From positions 1 through 58,223 of IMG/VR virus record IMGVR_UViG_3300033179_000003: 58,223 nt of DNA. The stretch is one strand, 5' to 3'. The DNA is from a virus. Below, one piece after another: positions 16,838 through 24,191 of this stretch (position 1 is its first letter; each line of letters begins with the position of its first letter). Under the pieces are notes generated by a model. That model was not told the origin of the DNA. It saw only the letters and a list, made by a program, of their open reading frames with translations, and did not search any database. A program made the position numbers and the translations under genes.

Positions 16838-17497
16838 CTATCCCATTGCTTTCTTCACTAATAAATTAAAATCAGGTGGCTCATATAAATCTAACGTTCC
16901 AGTTCTATTGCGAGCCATTATATCGTAACTCCCATTGCATTGAAAGGCTAATTGTTCTCCTACGTTTGGAATTGACACGATAGCAGTTCTTAAAACACAA
17001 TCATATTTGTGAGGAATATTTGTGGGTAAAAATTTGCCGGGATAGTAAGGACGGCGCATTCCAGTTTGAGTTACTTCTTCTTTAGCTATGAGATACATAT
17101 GCTTTTGTTGCATAAAATAAAGTCGCTCAATGTATGGATAAACATATTCTGCCATTTCGCCGTATTGAGCTAAACCATGGGCTTTCTTACTCTCGCTTAG
17201 ACAAATATCACACATTTGACTAGTGCTATCTATGGCGAGCGTATCAAAGGCTTTGGCTTCACTTGAATGTTCAAACCATTTAAAGAACTCGTCAATTTTT
17301 GCTTTGGTTGGAGCAATCCAAGTGGGCACCATAGAGTTGCGCATAGATAAAAGTCCGGGTTCGCAAGCTAGCAAAACTGGTCTTGGGGCTGTATTAATTA
17401 ATGGTGTCTTGCTGGAACCGGGAGGACCATAAACAATACATTTAACTCCGAAGTTAATGGCAAACTCTTTTGCGGCGCGGAGATCGTTGATGTTCAT
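16838..17497 (-). CDS. Sak4-like RecA-fold ATPase (AAA_24 type)
   Basis: This encodes 219 residues. Walker A is GPPGSSKT (24-31) and Walker B is FDTLAIDSTS with Asp90. Later segments (YPGKFLPTNIPHKYD) fit the phage AAA_24/Sak4 family. Sak4 proteins are single-strand annealing recombinases that work with a phage SSB; the DUF669-like protein with an SSB-like tail is encoded a few genes away. The likely role is recombination-linked replication or repair. Confidence 0.8.
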   Translation of the reverse strand: MNINDLRAAKEFAINFGVKCIVYGPPGSSKTPLINTAPRPVLLACEPGLLSMRNSMVPTWIAPTKAKIDEFFKWFEHSSEAKAFDTLAIDSTSQMCDICLSESKKAHGLAQYGEMAEYVYPYIERLYFMQQKHMYLIAKEEVTQTGMRRPYYPGKFLPTNIPHKYDCVLRTAIVSIPNVGEQLAFQCNGSYDIMARNRTGTLDLYEPPDFNLLVKKAMG

Positions 17498-17685
17498 TTG
17501 AAAATATACTGCGGAATATATGAAATATCTAAACCATTTTCAGGCTTTAATTGACCGCGAAGAATTTGACGCCTTCGCCTATCAATTTCCTGTTTTCCCT
17601 GATGTGGCTTGTATTTAGATTGTCTAAATCTTTTGCCAGTTGTGGTAAAGTTTAAAGCTTTAAATAGCATATCTACACTATCCAT
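17494..17685 (-). CDS. Small basic hypothetical protein
   Basis: This encodes 63 residues, overlapping the ATPase start by four bases. It is rich in Lys/Arg (KRFRQSKYKPHQGKQEIDRRRRQILRG), which suggests nucleic-acid contact. Its tight coupling to the Sak4-like gene hints at a shared role. Confidence 0.55.
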   Translation of the reverse strand: MDSVDMLFKALNFTTTGKRFRQSKYKPHQGKQEIDRRRRQILRGQLKPENGLDISYIPQYIFK

Positions 17686-18254
17686 TACTTCTTCCCCTTC
17701 TGCTTAGGTTCCTTAATCTCCAAACTCGGAGCAGCGTCAGTTATCACTAGAAATTCATTAATAATTTTCAAAGCATCTTTTGCAAATTGACTATCCTTTT
17801 CGGCATCTTCCTGTAATTGTCGGTACTCAGTTAAAAGAAAATTGGGTGTCCAACTTACTAAACGTTCTGCAATAAATTTACCTTGATTACCGAGGTTTTC
17901 AATTCGTTCTAATCCTGCCCACACCTTATCATTATCACTATCCAACTTATAATTATACTTAATTTGAGCTTTAGCGACAAACCCACCACCAAGCTCAACA
18001 TTATTCATTCCTTCGGTTTTCTCAGGAACTAGGAAGTTGACACAAATCTTGCGATACTCCATTTCGTTTTCTTTGGCTTGTGCAAGAGCCTTTTGACTAT
18101 GTTGCCAAAGCATTAGCATGCCGTCTTTGTCTAGCGACAAGCTCCTATCAACTAATGCTGTAGCAATTTCATCAGTGAGCCAATCAGGCTTGGTGGAAGC
18201 CAATGGCATTAAAGATGCTGGCTCTGGTGCTGTGGTATCCCAAGGATTATTCAT
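17685..18254 (-). CDS. Hypothetical protein linked to recombination genes
   Basis: This encodes 189 residues. The start at 18254 is favoured by an ATGA overlap with the upstream stop; ATG at 18266 is the alternative. The middle has a helix (LMLWQHSQKALAQAKENEMEYRK) then KTEGMNNVELGGGFVAKAQIKYNYKL, a layout common in T7-like and related phages upstream of recombination genes. The tail is Lys-rich. Its biochemical role is unknown. Confidence 0.65.
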   Translation of the reverse strand: MNNPWDTTAPEPASLMPLASTKPDWLTDEIATALVDRSLSLDKDGMLMLWQHSQKALAQAKENEMEYRKICVNFLVPEKTEGMNNVELGGGFVAKAQIKYNYKLDSDNDKVWAGLERIENLGNQGKFIAERLVSWTPNFLLTEYRQLQEDAEKDSQFAKDALKIINEFLVITDAAPSLEIKEPKQKGKK

Positions 18255-18601
18255 TTCACTGGCCATTCAACAGCCTTTCCTGTTACACCCTTCCCTAGTT
18301 GTTCCAACATCTTCTGACTAGGACTTTTAGGAGCAACTTCGTCAATAGTCTTTTCAATCTTTTCCAAGTCCTTAACATGGATTACAGGTTTAACTGCCTC
18401 AATCTTACCAGCCCTATCGAACAACATTGCTAGTGTAATGTCAACATAATCCATAAACATATCATCGCCAGCATTCCAAGCCACTACGCCTAGCACTGTA
18501 TTGTGGGCAGTGAGATAGCTACGGCGCATTTCAACGCGATGTTGAGCATATAGTGTTTGATCTGTTTCGGAGAGGCTATTTAGAATTTCGCGGATATCCA
18601 T
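18251..18601 (-). CDS. Hypothetical protein
   Basis: This encodes 116 residues, starting five bases after the previous gene's stop. It is mostly helical, with a hydrophobic centre (NTVLGVVAWNAGDDMFMDYVDITLAML) and a Lys/Glu-rich second half. It overlaps the next gene by four bases. It is not recognised. Confidence 0.6.
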   Translation of the reverse strand: MDIREILNSLSETDQTLYAQHRVEMRRSYLTAHNTVLGVVAWNAGDDMFMDYVDITLAMLFDRAGKIEAVKPVIHVKDLEKIEKTIDEVAPKSPSQKMLEQLGKGVTGKAVEWPVK

Positions 18602-18607
18602 TCGAGG

Positions 18608-18901
18608 CTATTCCTTAATTTCTATTGTAATTATTTTCATATCAGTACTAATTCTACTTGGATCACCACTACCTTGAATAGCTCCAACTACATAAGAATG
18701 ACCATCATCATAATCATAATCAAGCTTAGCGCTTCCTTTGAGCCACCAATCTAAAGTAATCTTGGCTGCTCCATGTTTAGAAAATAATCTAGGTATGCCA
18801 TTGAAAGGAAGATTAATATAAGTTGAGCCTCTTTTTCCACCTCTACTAGATAGTGGGAAATATGATCCTGTTGGAATATGCTTAATTACCCAATATTTCA
18901 T
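18608..18901 (-). CDS. First gene of leftward operon, hypothetical
   Basis: This encodes 97 residues after a good ribosome site (GAGGAAATAGGAA). It is beta-rich: MKYWVIKHIPTGSYFPL, GGKRGSTYINLPF, then DYDYDDGHSYVVGAIQG. The pattern resembles small phage proteins of unknown role. As the first gene behind PL and the attenuator it should be made earliest. Confidence 0.6.
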   Translation of the reverse strand: MKYWVIKHIPTGSYFPLSSRGGKRGSTYINLPFNGIPRLFSKHGAAKITLDWWLKGSAKLDYDYDDGHSYVVGAIQGSGDPSRISTDMKIITIEIKE

Positions 18902-18927
18902 TTCCTATTTCCTCATTCAATTAAAAA

Positions 18928-18954
18928 GCCTGCTAGGTTTGGGGACTAGCAGGC
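18928..18954 (-). terminator. Leader attenuator hairpin of leftward operon
   Basis: Nine-base perfect arms at 18928-18936 and 18946-18954 with a nine-base loop are followed in the leftward direction by TTTTT. This is an intrinsic terminator placed between PL and the first gene. It would stop transcription unless relieved, for example through the leader peptide at 18969-18986. Confidence 0.75.
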
Positions 18955-18956
18955 CC

Positions 18957-18977
18957 TTAACCCGGTATTTAACCCGG
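18957..18977. repeat. 12-bp-period TTAACCCGG direct repeat
   Basis: TTAACCCGG occurs at 18957-18965 and 18969-18977, one helical turn apart. In the leader RNA this reads CCGGGTTAA twice and includes the leader peptide stop. It may be a protein or RNA binding site in the control region. Confidence 0.5.
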
Positions 18978-18986
18978 AGATATCAT
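18969..18986 (-). CDS. Five-codon leader peptide MISPG
   Basis: In the leftward transcript AGGAGG (18992-18997) stands five bases before ATG, followed by codons for M-I-S-P-G and a TAA stop. The perfect Shine-Dalgarno and the downstream terminator hairpin make a classical attenuation layout. The short length means chance cannot be ruled out. Confidence 0.4.
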   Translation of the reverse strand: MISPG

Positions 18987-19030
18987 GATAACCTCCTAGG
19001 TATGCCTGTAAAGGCTGTTTAAGTGCTCTC

Positions 19031-19058
19031 AACATACAGGTCTCAATCTCGCGGTCAA
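19031..19058 (-). promoter_or_regulatory. PL, leftward early promoter
   Basis: Reading leftward, TTGACC (19058-19053) and TATGTT (19036-19031) are separated by 16 bases. This resembles the sigma70-type promoters found in the right early region. It would start transcription just upstream of the leader peptide and attenuator. Confidence 0.6.
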
Positions 19059-19073
19059 GAGGAAAATTCAGTA

Positions 19074-19102
19074 TTGCCAAAAATAATTTTGGCGGATATC
19101 AT
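19074..19102 (+). promoter_or_regulatory. PR, rightward early promoter with operator
   Basis: TTGCCA (19074-19079) and TATCAT (19097-19102) are 17 bases apart. The spacer holds a palindrome: GCCAAAA (19076-19082) and TTTTGGC (19087-19093). That layout suits repression of PR by the small HTH protein encoded just downstream. It is inferred from sequence only. Confidence 0.5.
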
Positions 19103-19147
19103 GCAACGCACTATTTTACCCAAATCAGAAATAAAGCATTGAAAACA

Positions 19148-19363
19148 ATGAAGAAATCAAGGTTTCCCTCTAAACTTCATGAAGCTACCTTTCAGCTTTT
19201 CCTAAAGGCACCTCGCAATCTTACAAATAAGAAGATAGCAGAAGATACAGGTTTAAGCCAAGCTTGGTTAACCGACTTCAGTAAAAATAGAATAGATCAA
19301 ATACCGGCTGGCAAGCTGGAAGCTCTCTATAACTATCTGTCATCAACGCCATTTGAAATTTAA
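19148..19363 (+). CDS. Small HTH regulator (Cro/CI-like)
   Basis: This encodes 71 residues from ATG; a TTG at 19139 in the same frame is possible. The helix-turn-helix fits NLTNKKIAEDTGLSQAWLTDFSKN, near residues 24-47. It is the first gene behind PR and sits beside a palindromic operator, so it probably represses the divergent promoters. No integrase is present, so it may time early expression rather than maintain lysogeny. Confidence 0.7.
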   Translation: MKKSRFPSKLHEATFQLFLKAPRNLTNKKIAEDTGLSQAWLTDFSKNRIDQIPAGKLEALYNYLSSTPFEI

Positions 19364-19369
19364 AATCGA

Positions 19370-21763
19370 ATGAACAAATTCGAAAACATTCCCTTAGAGA
19401 TGAGGGAACATAAAGCTTGGGTACTGTGGAAGTATGTTGATAAAGGAAAACCAAAGCTAGATAAAATTCCTTACTCGGTAAGTAATTATCAAGCAAGTCC
19501 TACTAATCCTAATGATTGGTCTGACTTTGATAACGTCATACGTTGCTATAATGTTGGTGGCTATGATGGCATTGGGTTTGTATTTAGTAAGAACGATCCT
19601 TATGCGTTTATAGATTTAGATGTAAAAGCTGGCGAGCAACCTTCGGATATTCAACAAAAGATTTTAAATGAATTTGATACTTATTCGGAGCTTAGCCCAT
19701 CTGGCAGAGGTTTGCATCTTATTGTTAAAGGTTCTGTTTCGCGTGATCGTAATTTCGGTGGAGTAGAGCTTTATTCAAATACTCATTATGCAACAATGAC
19801 TGGAAATGTATTTGCTAATAAACCTATTGCCGAGCGAAACGATTTGCTTAATCAACTTTATAAGCAAATGGATGAAAAGCTAAATTGTAATGCCAATTTA
19901 AATGTTCCTGATGTTGTTGAAACTCAATCTGATGAAAGCATTCTAGAATTAGCTCATAAGCATAATTCAGAAAAGTTCTATCCCTTATCATTAGCTCAAT
20001 GGCAGGGAAAATATGTTTCTCAGTCTGAAGCTGATCAAGCATATATGAATATTATTAGTTACTATACAGATAATCGAGAGCAAGTTAAACGTATTTATTG
20101 TCAATCTGAATTAGCTAAAACAGACGCAAAGCGAAAAACACAAGCTTATCTAAATCGTACAGTGAATACAGCCTTTGATCAAAAATTACCCACAATAAAC
20201 ATAGATGGATTTAAAAATGCATTGGAGGAAAAACTTGAACAACAGAGAGCAGAGCAGCAATCAAAAATTGATGGCAATATATCTTACCTTAATGGCCATT
20301 CCACTATTGATACTAATCTTGATTTAACAACTAAGGACGTGTCGCCAAGTGGTTTAAGGCCGGCTGCTCATAACAGCCTTATCGCAGGTTCAATCCCTGC
20401 CACGTCCACCATTCAACCTCCTTTTGGTCTCATGGGAGATATTGCACGTTTTATTTATGATGCCGCTCCACGTCCTGTTCCAGAAGTGGCAATAGCCGCT
20501 GCAATAGGTTTTATGGCTGGTATATGTGGTAGAGCTTATAATTTTAATGATACTGGTCTTAATCTATACATTATGTGTTTAGCTAAAACAGGACGCGGAA
20601 AAGAAGCGGCGGCATCAGGTATTGATAAAATTATTAATGAAGTTCAAAAGCAAGTTCCTGTTGCTTCTGAATTTATTGGTCCTAGCGAAATTGCTTCAGG
20701 GCAAGCATTAGTTAAATATATCGCTAATAAGTCTCCATGCTTTGTTTCTATTCTTGGAGAATTTGGAATTAGACTACAAATTATGTCAGACAATCGTTCT
20801 AATAGTGCTGAAAAAACATTACAAAAAACACTATTAGAATTATATCAAAAATCTGGGCATGGTCAGATTATGCGTTCTTCTATATATGCTGATAAAGATA
20901 AAAATACAAATGATACTTTTTCGCCAGCATTTTCTATTCTTGCTGAAGGTACCCCAGAAACAGTTTATGAGGCTGCTGATGAAAATATGATTTTAAGTGG
21001 TCTTTTGCCTAGGTTTATAATTTTAGATTATCAAGGAGATAGGCAACTTTTAAATGAGAATAGAAATGTTATCCCTGATGGAAACTTAATTAGAGATATC
21101 GCTCATTTAATGTCAAATGCTAAAACCTTGATGGCCAATAGGACTGTAAAGTATGTATCTTTAAATTCTAAAGCAAAAGCATTATTAAAAGAGTATGATG
21201 AATTTACAACTAGTAAAATTAATTCAAAGGAGGAGCATAAAGCAATTATTGAATTATGGAACCGTGCTCACATTAAATGTATTAAACTTGCTTCTTTAGT
21301 TGCTATTGGTATTAACATAAATGATCCTATCGTAACTGAGAATGAATTTATATGGGCTAAGAATATTGTGGAAAGCGGCATAAATATATTATCAAAAAAG
21401 TTTTCTTCTGGACAAGTGGGCAAATCATCAAATGAGCTTAGACAGATTAATGAAGTAAAAAGAATATTTGTAGAATTTGTTAAAATGAAACCCGAAAAGC
21501 TTAAGAGTTACCAAATATCAGAGCAATTATATAATGCTAAGACAATACCATTAGCATTTATATCGCGCAGATTATCTAATAATATTGCTTTTAAAAATGA
21601 TCCTATCCCGAGTGCCTCTATCCATAGAGCTATTAAAAATTTACTTGATACTGATTTTATTGAAGAGGTTCCAAAAGATAAAGCTAGAGAATTAGGAGTT
21701 AAAAGGCAGAGTTTATATATGATATCAAACATGTCAATACTAGACGAAATGTTAGATGAGTAG
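19370..21763 (+). CDS. Primase-helicase with AEP and DUF3987-type domains
   Basis: This encodes 797 residues. The N-terminal 170 residues look like an archaeo-eukaryotic-type primase: IDLDVK with D82 and D84, SGRGLHL with H116, and GGVELYS with E133. Residues about 355-700 resemble DUF3987 primase-helicases, with a P-loop-like KTGRGKEAA. A helical C-terminus ends in SILDEMLDE. It should lay primers and unwind DNA for the family B polymerase. Remarkably, residues 322-348, in the linker between the domains, are translated from a complete tRNA sequence (20335-20411). Confidence 0.83.
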   Translation: MNKFENIPLEMREHKAWVLWKYVDKGKPKLDKIPYSVSNYQASPTNPNDWSDFDNVIRCYNVGGYDGIGFVFSKNDPYAFIDLDVKAGEQPSDIQQKILNEFDTYSELSPSGRGLHLIVKGSVSRDRNFGGVELYSNTHYATMTGNVFANKPIAERNDLLNQLYKQMDEKLNCNANLNVPDVVETQSDESILELAHKHNSEKFYPLSLAQWQGKYVSQSEADQAYMNIISYYTDNREQVKRIYCQSELAKTDAKRKTQAYLNRTVNTAFDQKLPTINIDGFKNALEEKLEQQRAEQQSKIDGNISYLNGHSTIDTNLDLTTKDVSPSGLRPAAHNSLIAGSIPATSTIQPPFGLMGDIARFIYDAAPRPVPEVAIAAAIGFMAGICGRAYNFNDTGLNLYIMCLAKTGRGKEAAASGIDKIINEVQKQVPVASEFIGPSEIASGQALVKYIANKSPCFVSILGEFGIRLQIMSDNRSNSAEKTLQKTLLELYQKSGHGQIMRSSIYADKDKNTNDTFSPAFSILAEGTPETVYEAADENMILSGLLPRFIILDYQGDRQLLNENRNVIPDGNLIRDIAHLMSNAKTLMANRTVKYVSLNSKAKALLKEYDEFTTSKINSKEEHKAIIELWNRAHIKCIKLASLVAIGININDPIVTENEFIWAKNIVESGINILSKKFSSGQVGKSSNELRQINEVKRIFVEFVKMKPEKLKSYQISEQLYNAKTIPLAFISRRLSNNIAFKNDPIPSASIHRAIKNLLDTDFIEEVPKDKARELGVKRQSLYMISNMSILDEMLDE
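20335..20411 (+). tRNA. tRNA with CAT anticodon, inside the primase gene
   Basis: All four arms are present. The acceptor stem GGACGTG/CACGTCC, anticodon stem GGCTG/CAGCC and T stem GCAGG/CCTGC are perfect. The D stem is GCC/GGC, the T loop is TTCAATC, the anticodon CAT is at 20369-20371, the variable loop has five bases, and ACCA follows the acceptor. The first pair is G-C and the anticodon stem lacks the GGG/CCC of initiators, so it is either elongator Met or an Ile2 type that reads ATA after lysidine modification. The tRNA stands wholly within an open reading frame on the same strand and is GC-richer than that gene. Confidence 0.9.
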
Positions 21764-21778
21764 CTCTTTACCGTCATT

Positions 21779-22030
21779 CATATTATAATATATTAGGAGA
21801 ACTCAATCGGTAAAATAGTATTCGTATTTGCTGTATTAGGGATTTTGGGGTCAAAGAATACGGTTTTTCATCATAGATTTCAAAGACTTACGGACCATAT
21901 TAGAGCATATTACATATTACGCTTATAAGAGAGAAAGAAAGAGACCATTTCACTAGTAACTTCATACTTTAATTCACCATTTTAATTCACCATTTTAATT
22001 ACTTTCTTTCTTCTAATATATTATAATATG
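21779..22030. repeat. 23-bp imperfect inverted repeat pair
   Basis: The left arm 21779-21801 and right arm 22008-22030 are reverse complements with one mismatch (a G-T pair), spaced 206 bases apart. The core of each arm is TATTATAATATATTA or its complement. Such length is unlikely by chance even in AT-rich DNA. Confidence 0.8.
21968..22000. repeat. 13-bp tandem iterons
   Basis: The unit TTTAATTCACCAT is at 21968-21980 and 21981-21993, and a partial third copy (TTTAATT) is at 21994-22000. Short tandem AT-rich repeats of this kind are typical of binding sites for replication initiators. Confidence 0.7.
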
Positions 22031-22110
22031 GTATATATATAAAGAAAACAAGCACTTAAGAGAACTACAAAGAAGATACATATTAGCAGCATTAAAATGG
22101 AGAGAAAAAG

Positions 22111-22575
22111 TTGATAATTAATCATAGAAAAGGTGAGAGCTATCAGCACTCTGCGGCTAAAGCAGTGTTTAAATATTGGCTTAATAGCAGTAATGGAAAA
22201 TTTGGACCATTTGACTGGCGAGGTAAAGTGTGGGAAGAATATCCATTTATTAGTTATAATGAAGTACAGATATGGAGAGAACGAGAAACAAGCATAATTA
22301 TGAAAAATCCGCCAATTCCAACATATGAAGAATTAGCAATATCAAACATAAAACCCATTGCTATAGCCGATATTGTAATAGATCATAAAGGTGGAATTTA
22401 TTATATTGTTGAAATAGTTCACAAACATGATATAAGCGAGCAAAAGATAGCTAAGCTGAAAAAGATTAGCTTTGGTTGGGAAACAGAAATTTGGAGAGTG
22501 GAGGCTCATTGGATATTAGCACAAATAGAGCGACCAACAAACTTTCCAGAAGCTTGTATTAGAAGAATTGATTAA
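22111..22575 (+). CDS. Hypothetical protein, possible CoiA-like nuclease
   Basis: This encodes 154 residues from a TTG preceded by GGAGAG. The segment PIAIADIVIDHKGGIYYIVEIVHKHDIS (residues about 88-115) has the D...E-x-V/Q spacing of a restriction-type nuclease core, similar in outline to CoiA-like proteins. The N-terminal HSAAKAVFKYWL and Trp-rich region are also reminiscent of that family. The assignment is tentative. Confidence 0.5.
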   Translation: MIINHRKGESYQHSAAKAVFKYWLNSSNGKFGPFDWRGKVWEEYPFISYNEVQIWRERETSIIMKNPPIPTYEELAISNIKPIAIADIVIDHKGGIYYIVEIVHKHDISEQKIAKLKKISFGWETEIWRVEAHWILAQIERPTNFPEACIRRID

Positions 22576-22597
22576 CTGTGGGCAAAGGAGAAGACAA

Positions 22598-22771
22598 ATG
22601 AGCGTTAAAGAATTAAAGTTAACTGATAGCTACAATAGAGGACTTTACTTTAGTAAGTTTGCTGGTCAAATATGTGTTACCCCTGTTGTTCATAGAATTG
22701 GAGACACAATAGCATTAGACCGCAACCAAGCTCACTTACTAATGTTGTATTTGCAGGAGCATTTGAAATGA
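22598..22771 (+). CDS. Small early protein
   Basis: This encodes 57 residues. The start at 22598 is fixed by AAAGGAGAAG eight bases upstream. It is beta-rich (GLYFSKFAGQICVTPVV) with a C-terminal helix (NQAHLLMLYLQEHL). Its stop overlaps the next ATG. The function is unknown. Confidence 0.6.
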   Translation: MSVKELKLTDSYNRGLYFSKFAGQICVTPVVHRIGDTIALDRNQAHLLMLYLQEHLK

Positions 22772-22938
22772 ATGATAAAATAGAAAATTGTACGATGAAT
22801 AGAAATTGGATTTGGAATGGTCGCGAATATATGGATATTATAATTTGGAATGCTGCTCTAGAAGATGCAGCATTGACAGCAGAGAAGTATGAAGCTAATA
22901 TGATAGCTTATGAGATTAGAATGAGGAAGAAGAAATGA
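22768..22938 (+). CDS. Small early protein
   Basis: This encodes 56 residues with ATGA overlaps at both ends. The centre (YMDIIIWNAALEDAALTAEKY) resembles a motif in the next gene (NEIWNAAIEAAIEKI), so the two may be distant duplicates. The function is unknown. Confidence 0.55.
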   Translation: MNDKIENCTMNRNWIWNGREYMDIIIWNAALEDAALTAEKYEANMIAYEIRMRKKK

Positions 22939-23135
22939 GTGAAAAGAATGGACTTAAAATAGCTCAGGAAAAAATGATGAAAGCTGCTAGAAAATTTAAA
23001 TTTGAAAATTGTGAAAAAGATTGTTATGCTAATGAGATTTGGAACGCAGCAATAGAGGCTGCTATTGAAAAGATTAGATATGAATTTGTAGCTCCTGCTG
23101 TAATTATTAAAATGCTTAAGGAATTAAAGAAATGA
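22935..23135 (+). CDS. Small helical early protein
   Basis: This encodes 66 residues overlapping its neighbours by four bases on each side. It is Lys-rich and helical, with two Cys (NCEKDC). It shares a WNAA helix with the gene before it. The function is unknown. Confidence 0.6.
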   Translation: MSEKNGLKIAQEKMMKAARKFKFENCEKDCYANEIWNAAIEAAIEKIRYEFVAPAVIIKMLKELKK

Positions 23136-23338
23136 CTAACGCTCGAATGAAGCAGCACCTAGCAGTTATTAAGATTGCTGCTAGCTGGAAAAGGAAGATT
23201 ATTGAAAAGGGAATGCTGCGAGCTAGGTGCAAGTGTCCATTTTGTGATAAGGGATATTGGCATGGTGTAATCAGCGGGGATATTAACAAAAAGCTAAATA
23301 TGTATTGTGATGGCTGCTATGTGAAGGTGGAAGAATGA
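23132..23338 (+). CDS. Small zinc-ribbon protein
   Basis: This encodes 68 residues. A basic helix (KIAASWKRKIIEKGMLRARC) leads into CKCPFCDKG...CDGCYVKV, a four-Cys zinc ribbon. Such proteins often bind nucleic acid or host enzymes. It overlaps both neighbours. Confidence 0.65.
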   Translation: MTNARMKQHLAVIKIAASWKRKIIEKGMLRARCKCPFCDKGYWHGVISGDINKKLNMYCDGCYVKVEE

Positions 23339-23544
23339 TATATAGAGCACAAAAAGCTATGTACGGTAACCATTGGGTTATTCAGCGGCAATTTCCTTGC
23401 ATTAATGGTCTTTATGCTTGGTTTGATATTTGTATGATTGATGAAGCTAGCGAAGAAGAATTAGTCTATACAGAAGGTGCTTTTGGTAAGGCTGAAGAAA
23501 GAGCTAATATAATTGCTAGTGCTTTGAATTGTAATAAAGCGTGA
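23335..23544 (+). CDS. Small early protein
   Basis: This encodes 69 residues with an ATGA overlap at the start. Aromatic-rich strands (NHWVIQRQFPCINGLYAWFDICMI) are followed by a helix (AFGKAEERANIIASAL). It is the last gene of this early cluster before a promoter. The function is unknown. Confidence 0.6.
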   Translation: MIYRAQKAMYGNHWVIQRQFPCINGLYAWFDICMIDEASEEELVYTEGAFGKAEERANIIASALNCNKA

Positions 23545-23567
23545 TCAAAGAAAGTTTAAAATAAATG

Positions 23568-23595
23568 TTGCAATTGGAAAGTTAGCTGCTATAGT
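23568..23595 (+). promoter_or_regulatory. Early promoter 1
   Basis: TTGCAA at 23568-23573 and TATAGT at 23590-23595 are 16 bases apart, 26 bases before the ATG of the next gene. It belongs to the repeated early promoter family. Confidence 0.65.
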
Positions 23596-23621
23596 ATGGA
23601 TATCAACAACGGAGAGAGCAA

Positions 23622-23783
23622 ATGACAAAGATTGAAGTTCTCGGAAACGATGGAAAGACTTGGTATCTTTGGCTCAATGATGTGTCTGATGTTCTTAAGG
23701 AGTTAGGTAGAGCTTTAAAAGTTTATGATGTTGCTAGAGTAAATAACGAATACACTGTTACAAAAAAAGATTTATATATGTAG
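23622..23783 (+). CDS. Small early protein
   Basis: This encodes 53 residues behind promoter 1 and an ACGGAGAGAG ribosome site. The sequence (KTWYLWLNDVSDVLKELGRALKVYDVARV) is like the N-terminal domain of phage antirepressors or Bro-type proteins, but it is too short to be sure. Confidence 0.55.
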   Translation: MTKIEVLGNDGKTWYLWLNDVSDVLKELGRALKVYDVARVNNEYTVTKKDLYM

Positions 23784-23801
23784 ATTATTTCAATTAGCCG
23801 G

Positions 23802-23830
23802 TTGACATTTAAAAGTTGACCGGCTATAGT
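23802..23830 (+). promoter_or_regulatory. Early promoter 2
   Basis: TTGACA at 23802-23807 and TATAGT at 23825-23830 have a 17-base spacer ending CCGGC. This is a near-consensus sigma70 promoter. Confidence 0.75.
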
Positions 23831-23856
23831 GGCTAGCAACAGGAAAGGAATATAAA

Positions 23857-23985
23857 ATGGAACGAGATGTTCAATACGAAATGGACGTGCTGGAGCAAAT
23901 GTTTATCGATGGGAAGATTGACGATAAAGAGTATGATGAACGAATGGAAGAATTGATGAAGCTGGCTAATGAAGTGGAGGATTAA
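23857..23985 (+). CDS. Small acidic helical protein
   Basis: This encodes 42 residues after AGGAAAGGAATAT. It is almost wholly helical and acidic (YEMDVLEQMFIDGKIDDKEYDERMEELMKL), as in small phage inhibitors of host enzymes. The function is unknown. Confidence 0.55.
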   Translation: MERDVQYEMDVLEQMFIDGKIDDKEYDERMEELMKLANEVED

Positions 23986-23987
23986 AC

Positions 23988-24191
23988 ATGCCTCATATAA
24001 TCCACTTCAGCGAAATGTCGGTAGAAGTTTCCCAAGACGATTACATTGGTCATTGGCAAGCTTGGGAAGCTGGCACATATGATTGTGATTGCGATCAAGA
24101 TGGCTACTTCGTCACTTGCCCAATTGGTAGTGGCTCAACGATGTTGGAAGCTATTGCTGATTTGGCTGAGGTGTTGGAGGCGAGGCAATGA
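23988..24191 (+). CDS. Small acidic early protein
   Basis: This encodes 67 residues, starting two bases after the previous stop. It is acidic, with a CDCDQDGYFVTCPIGSG segment and a C-terminal helix. It overlaps the next gene. The shape resembles HicB-like half folds, but no toxin partner is seen. Confidence 0.55.
   Translation: MPHIIHFSEMSVEVSQDDYIGHWQAWEAGTYDCDCDQDGYFVTCPIGSGSTMLEAIADLAEVLEARQ

Larger units (their letters stand above)
21764..22110. other. Non-coding block, candidate replication origin
   Basis: This is 347 bases with no credible gene, and very AT-rich. A 23-base inverted repeat with one mismatch bounds its core (21779-21801 and 22008-22030). Between the arms lie purine-rich (GAGAAAGAAAGAG near 21932) and matching pyrimidine-rich stretches and 13-base direct repeats (21968-21993). 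The block follows the primase gene directly. An origin is the leading idea; a MITE-like insertion or an invertible segment are alternatives. Confidence 0.5.

Noticed and set aside
20335-20411. The nested tRNA as an attP site for integration
   Set aside because: attP sites usually carry only the 3' part of a tRNA beside an integrase gene. Here the tRNA is complete and no integrase is found.
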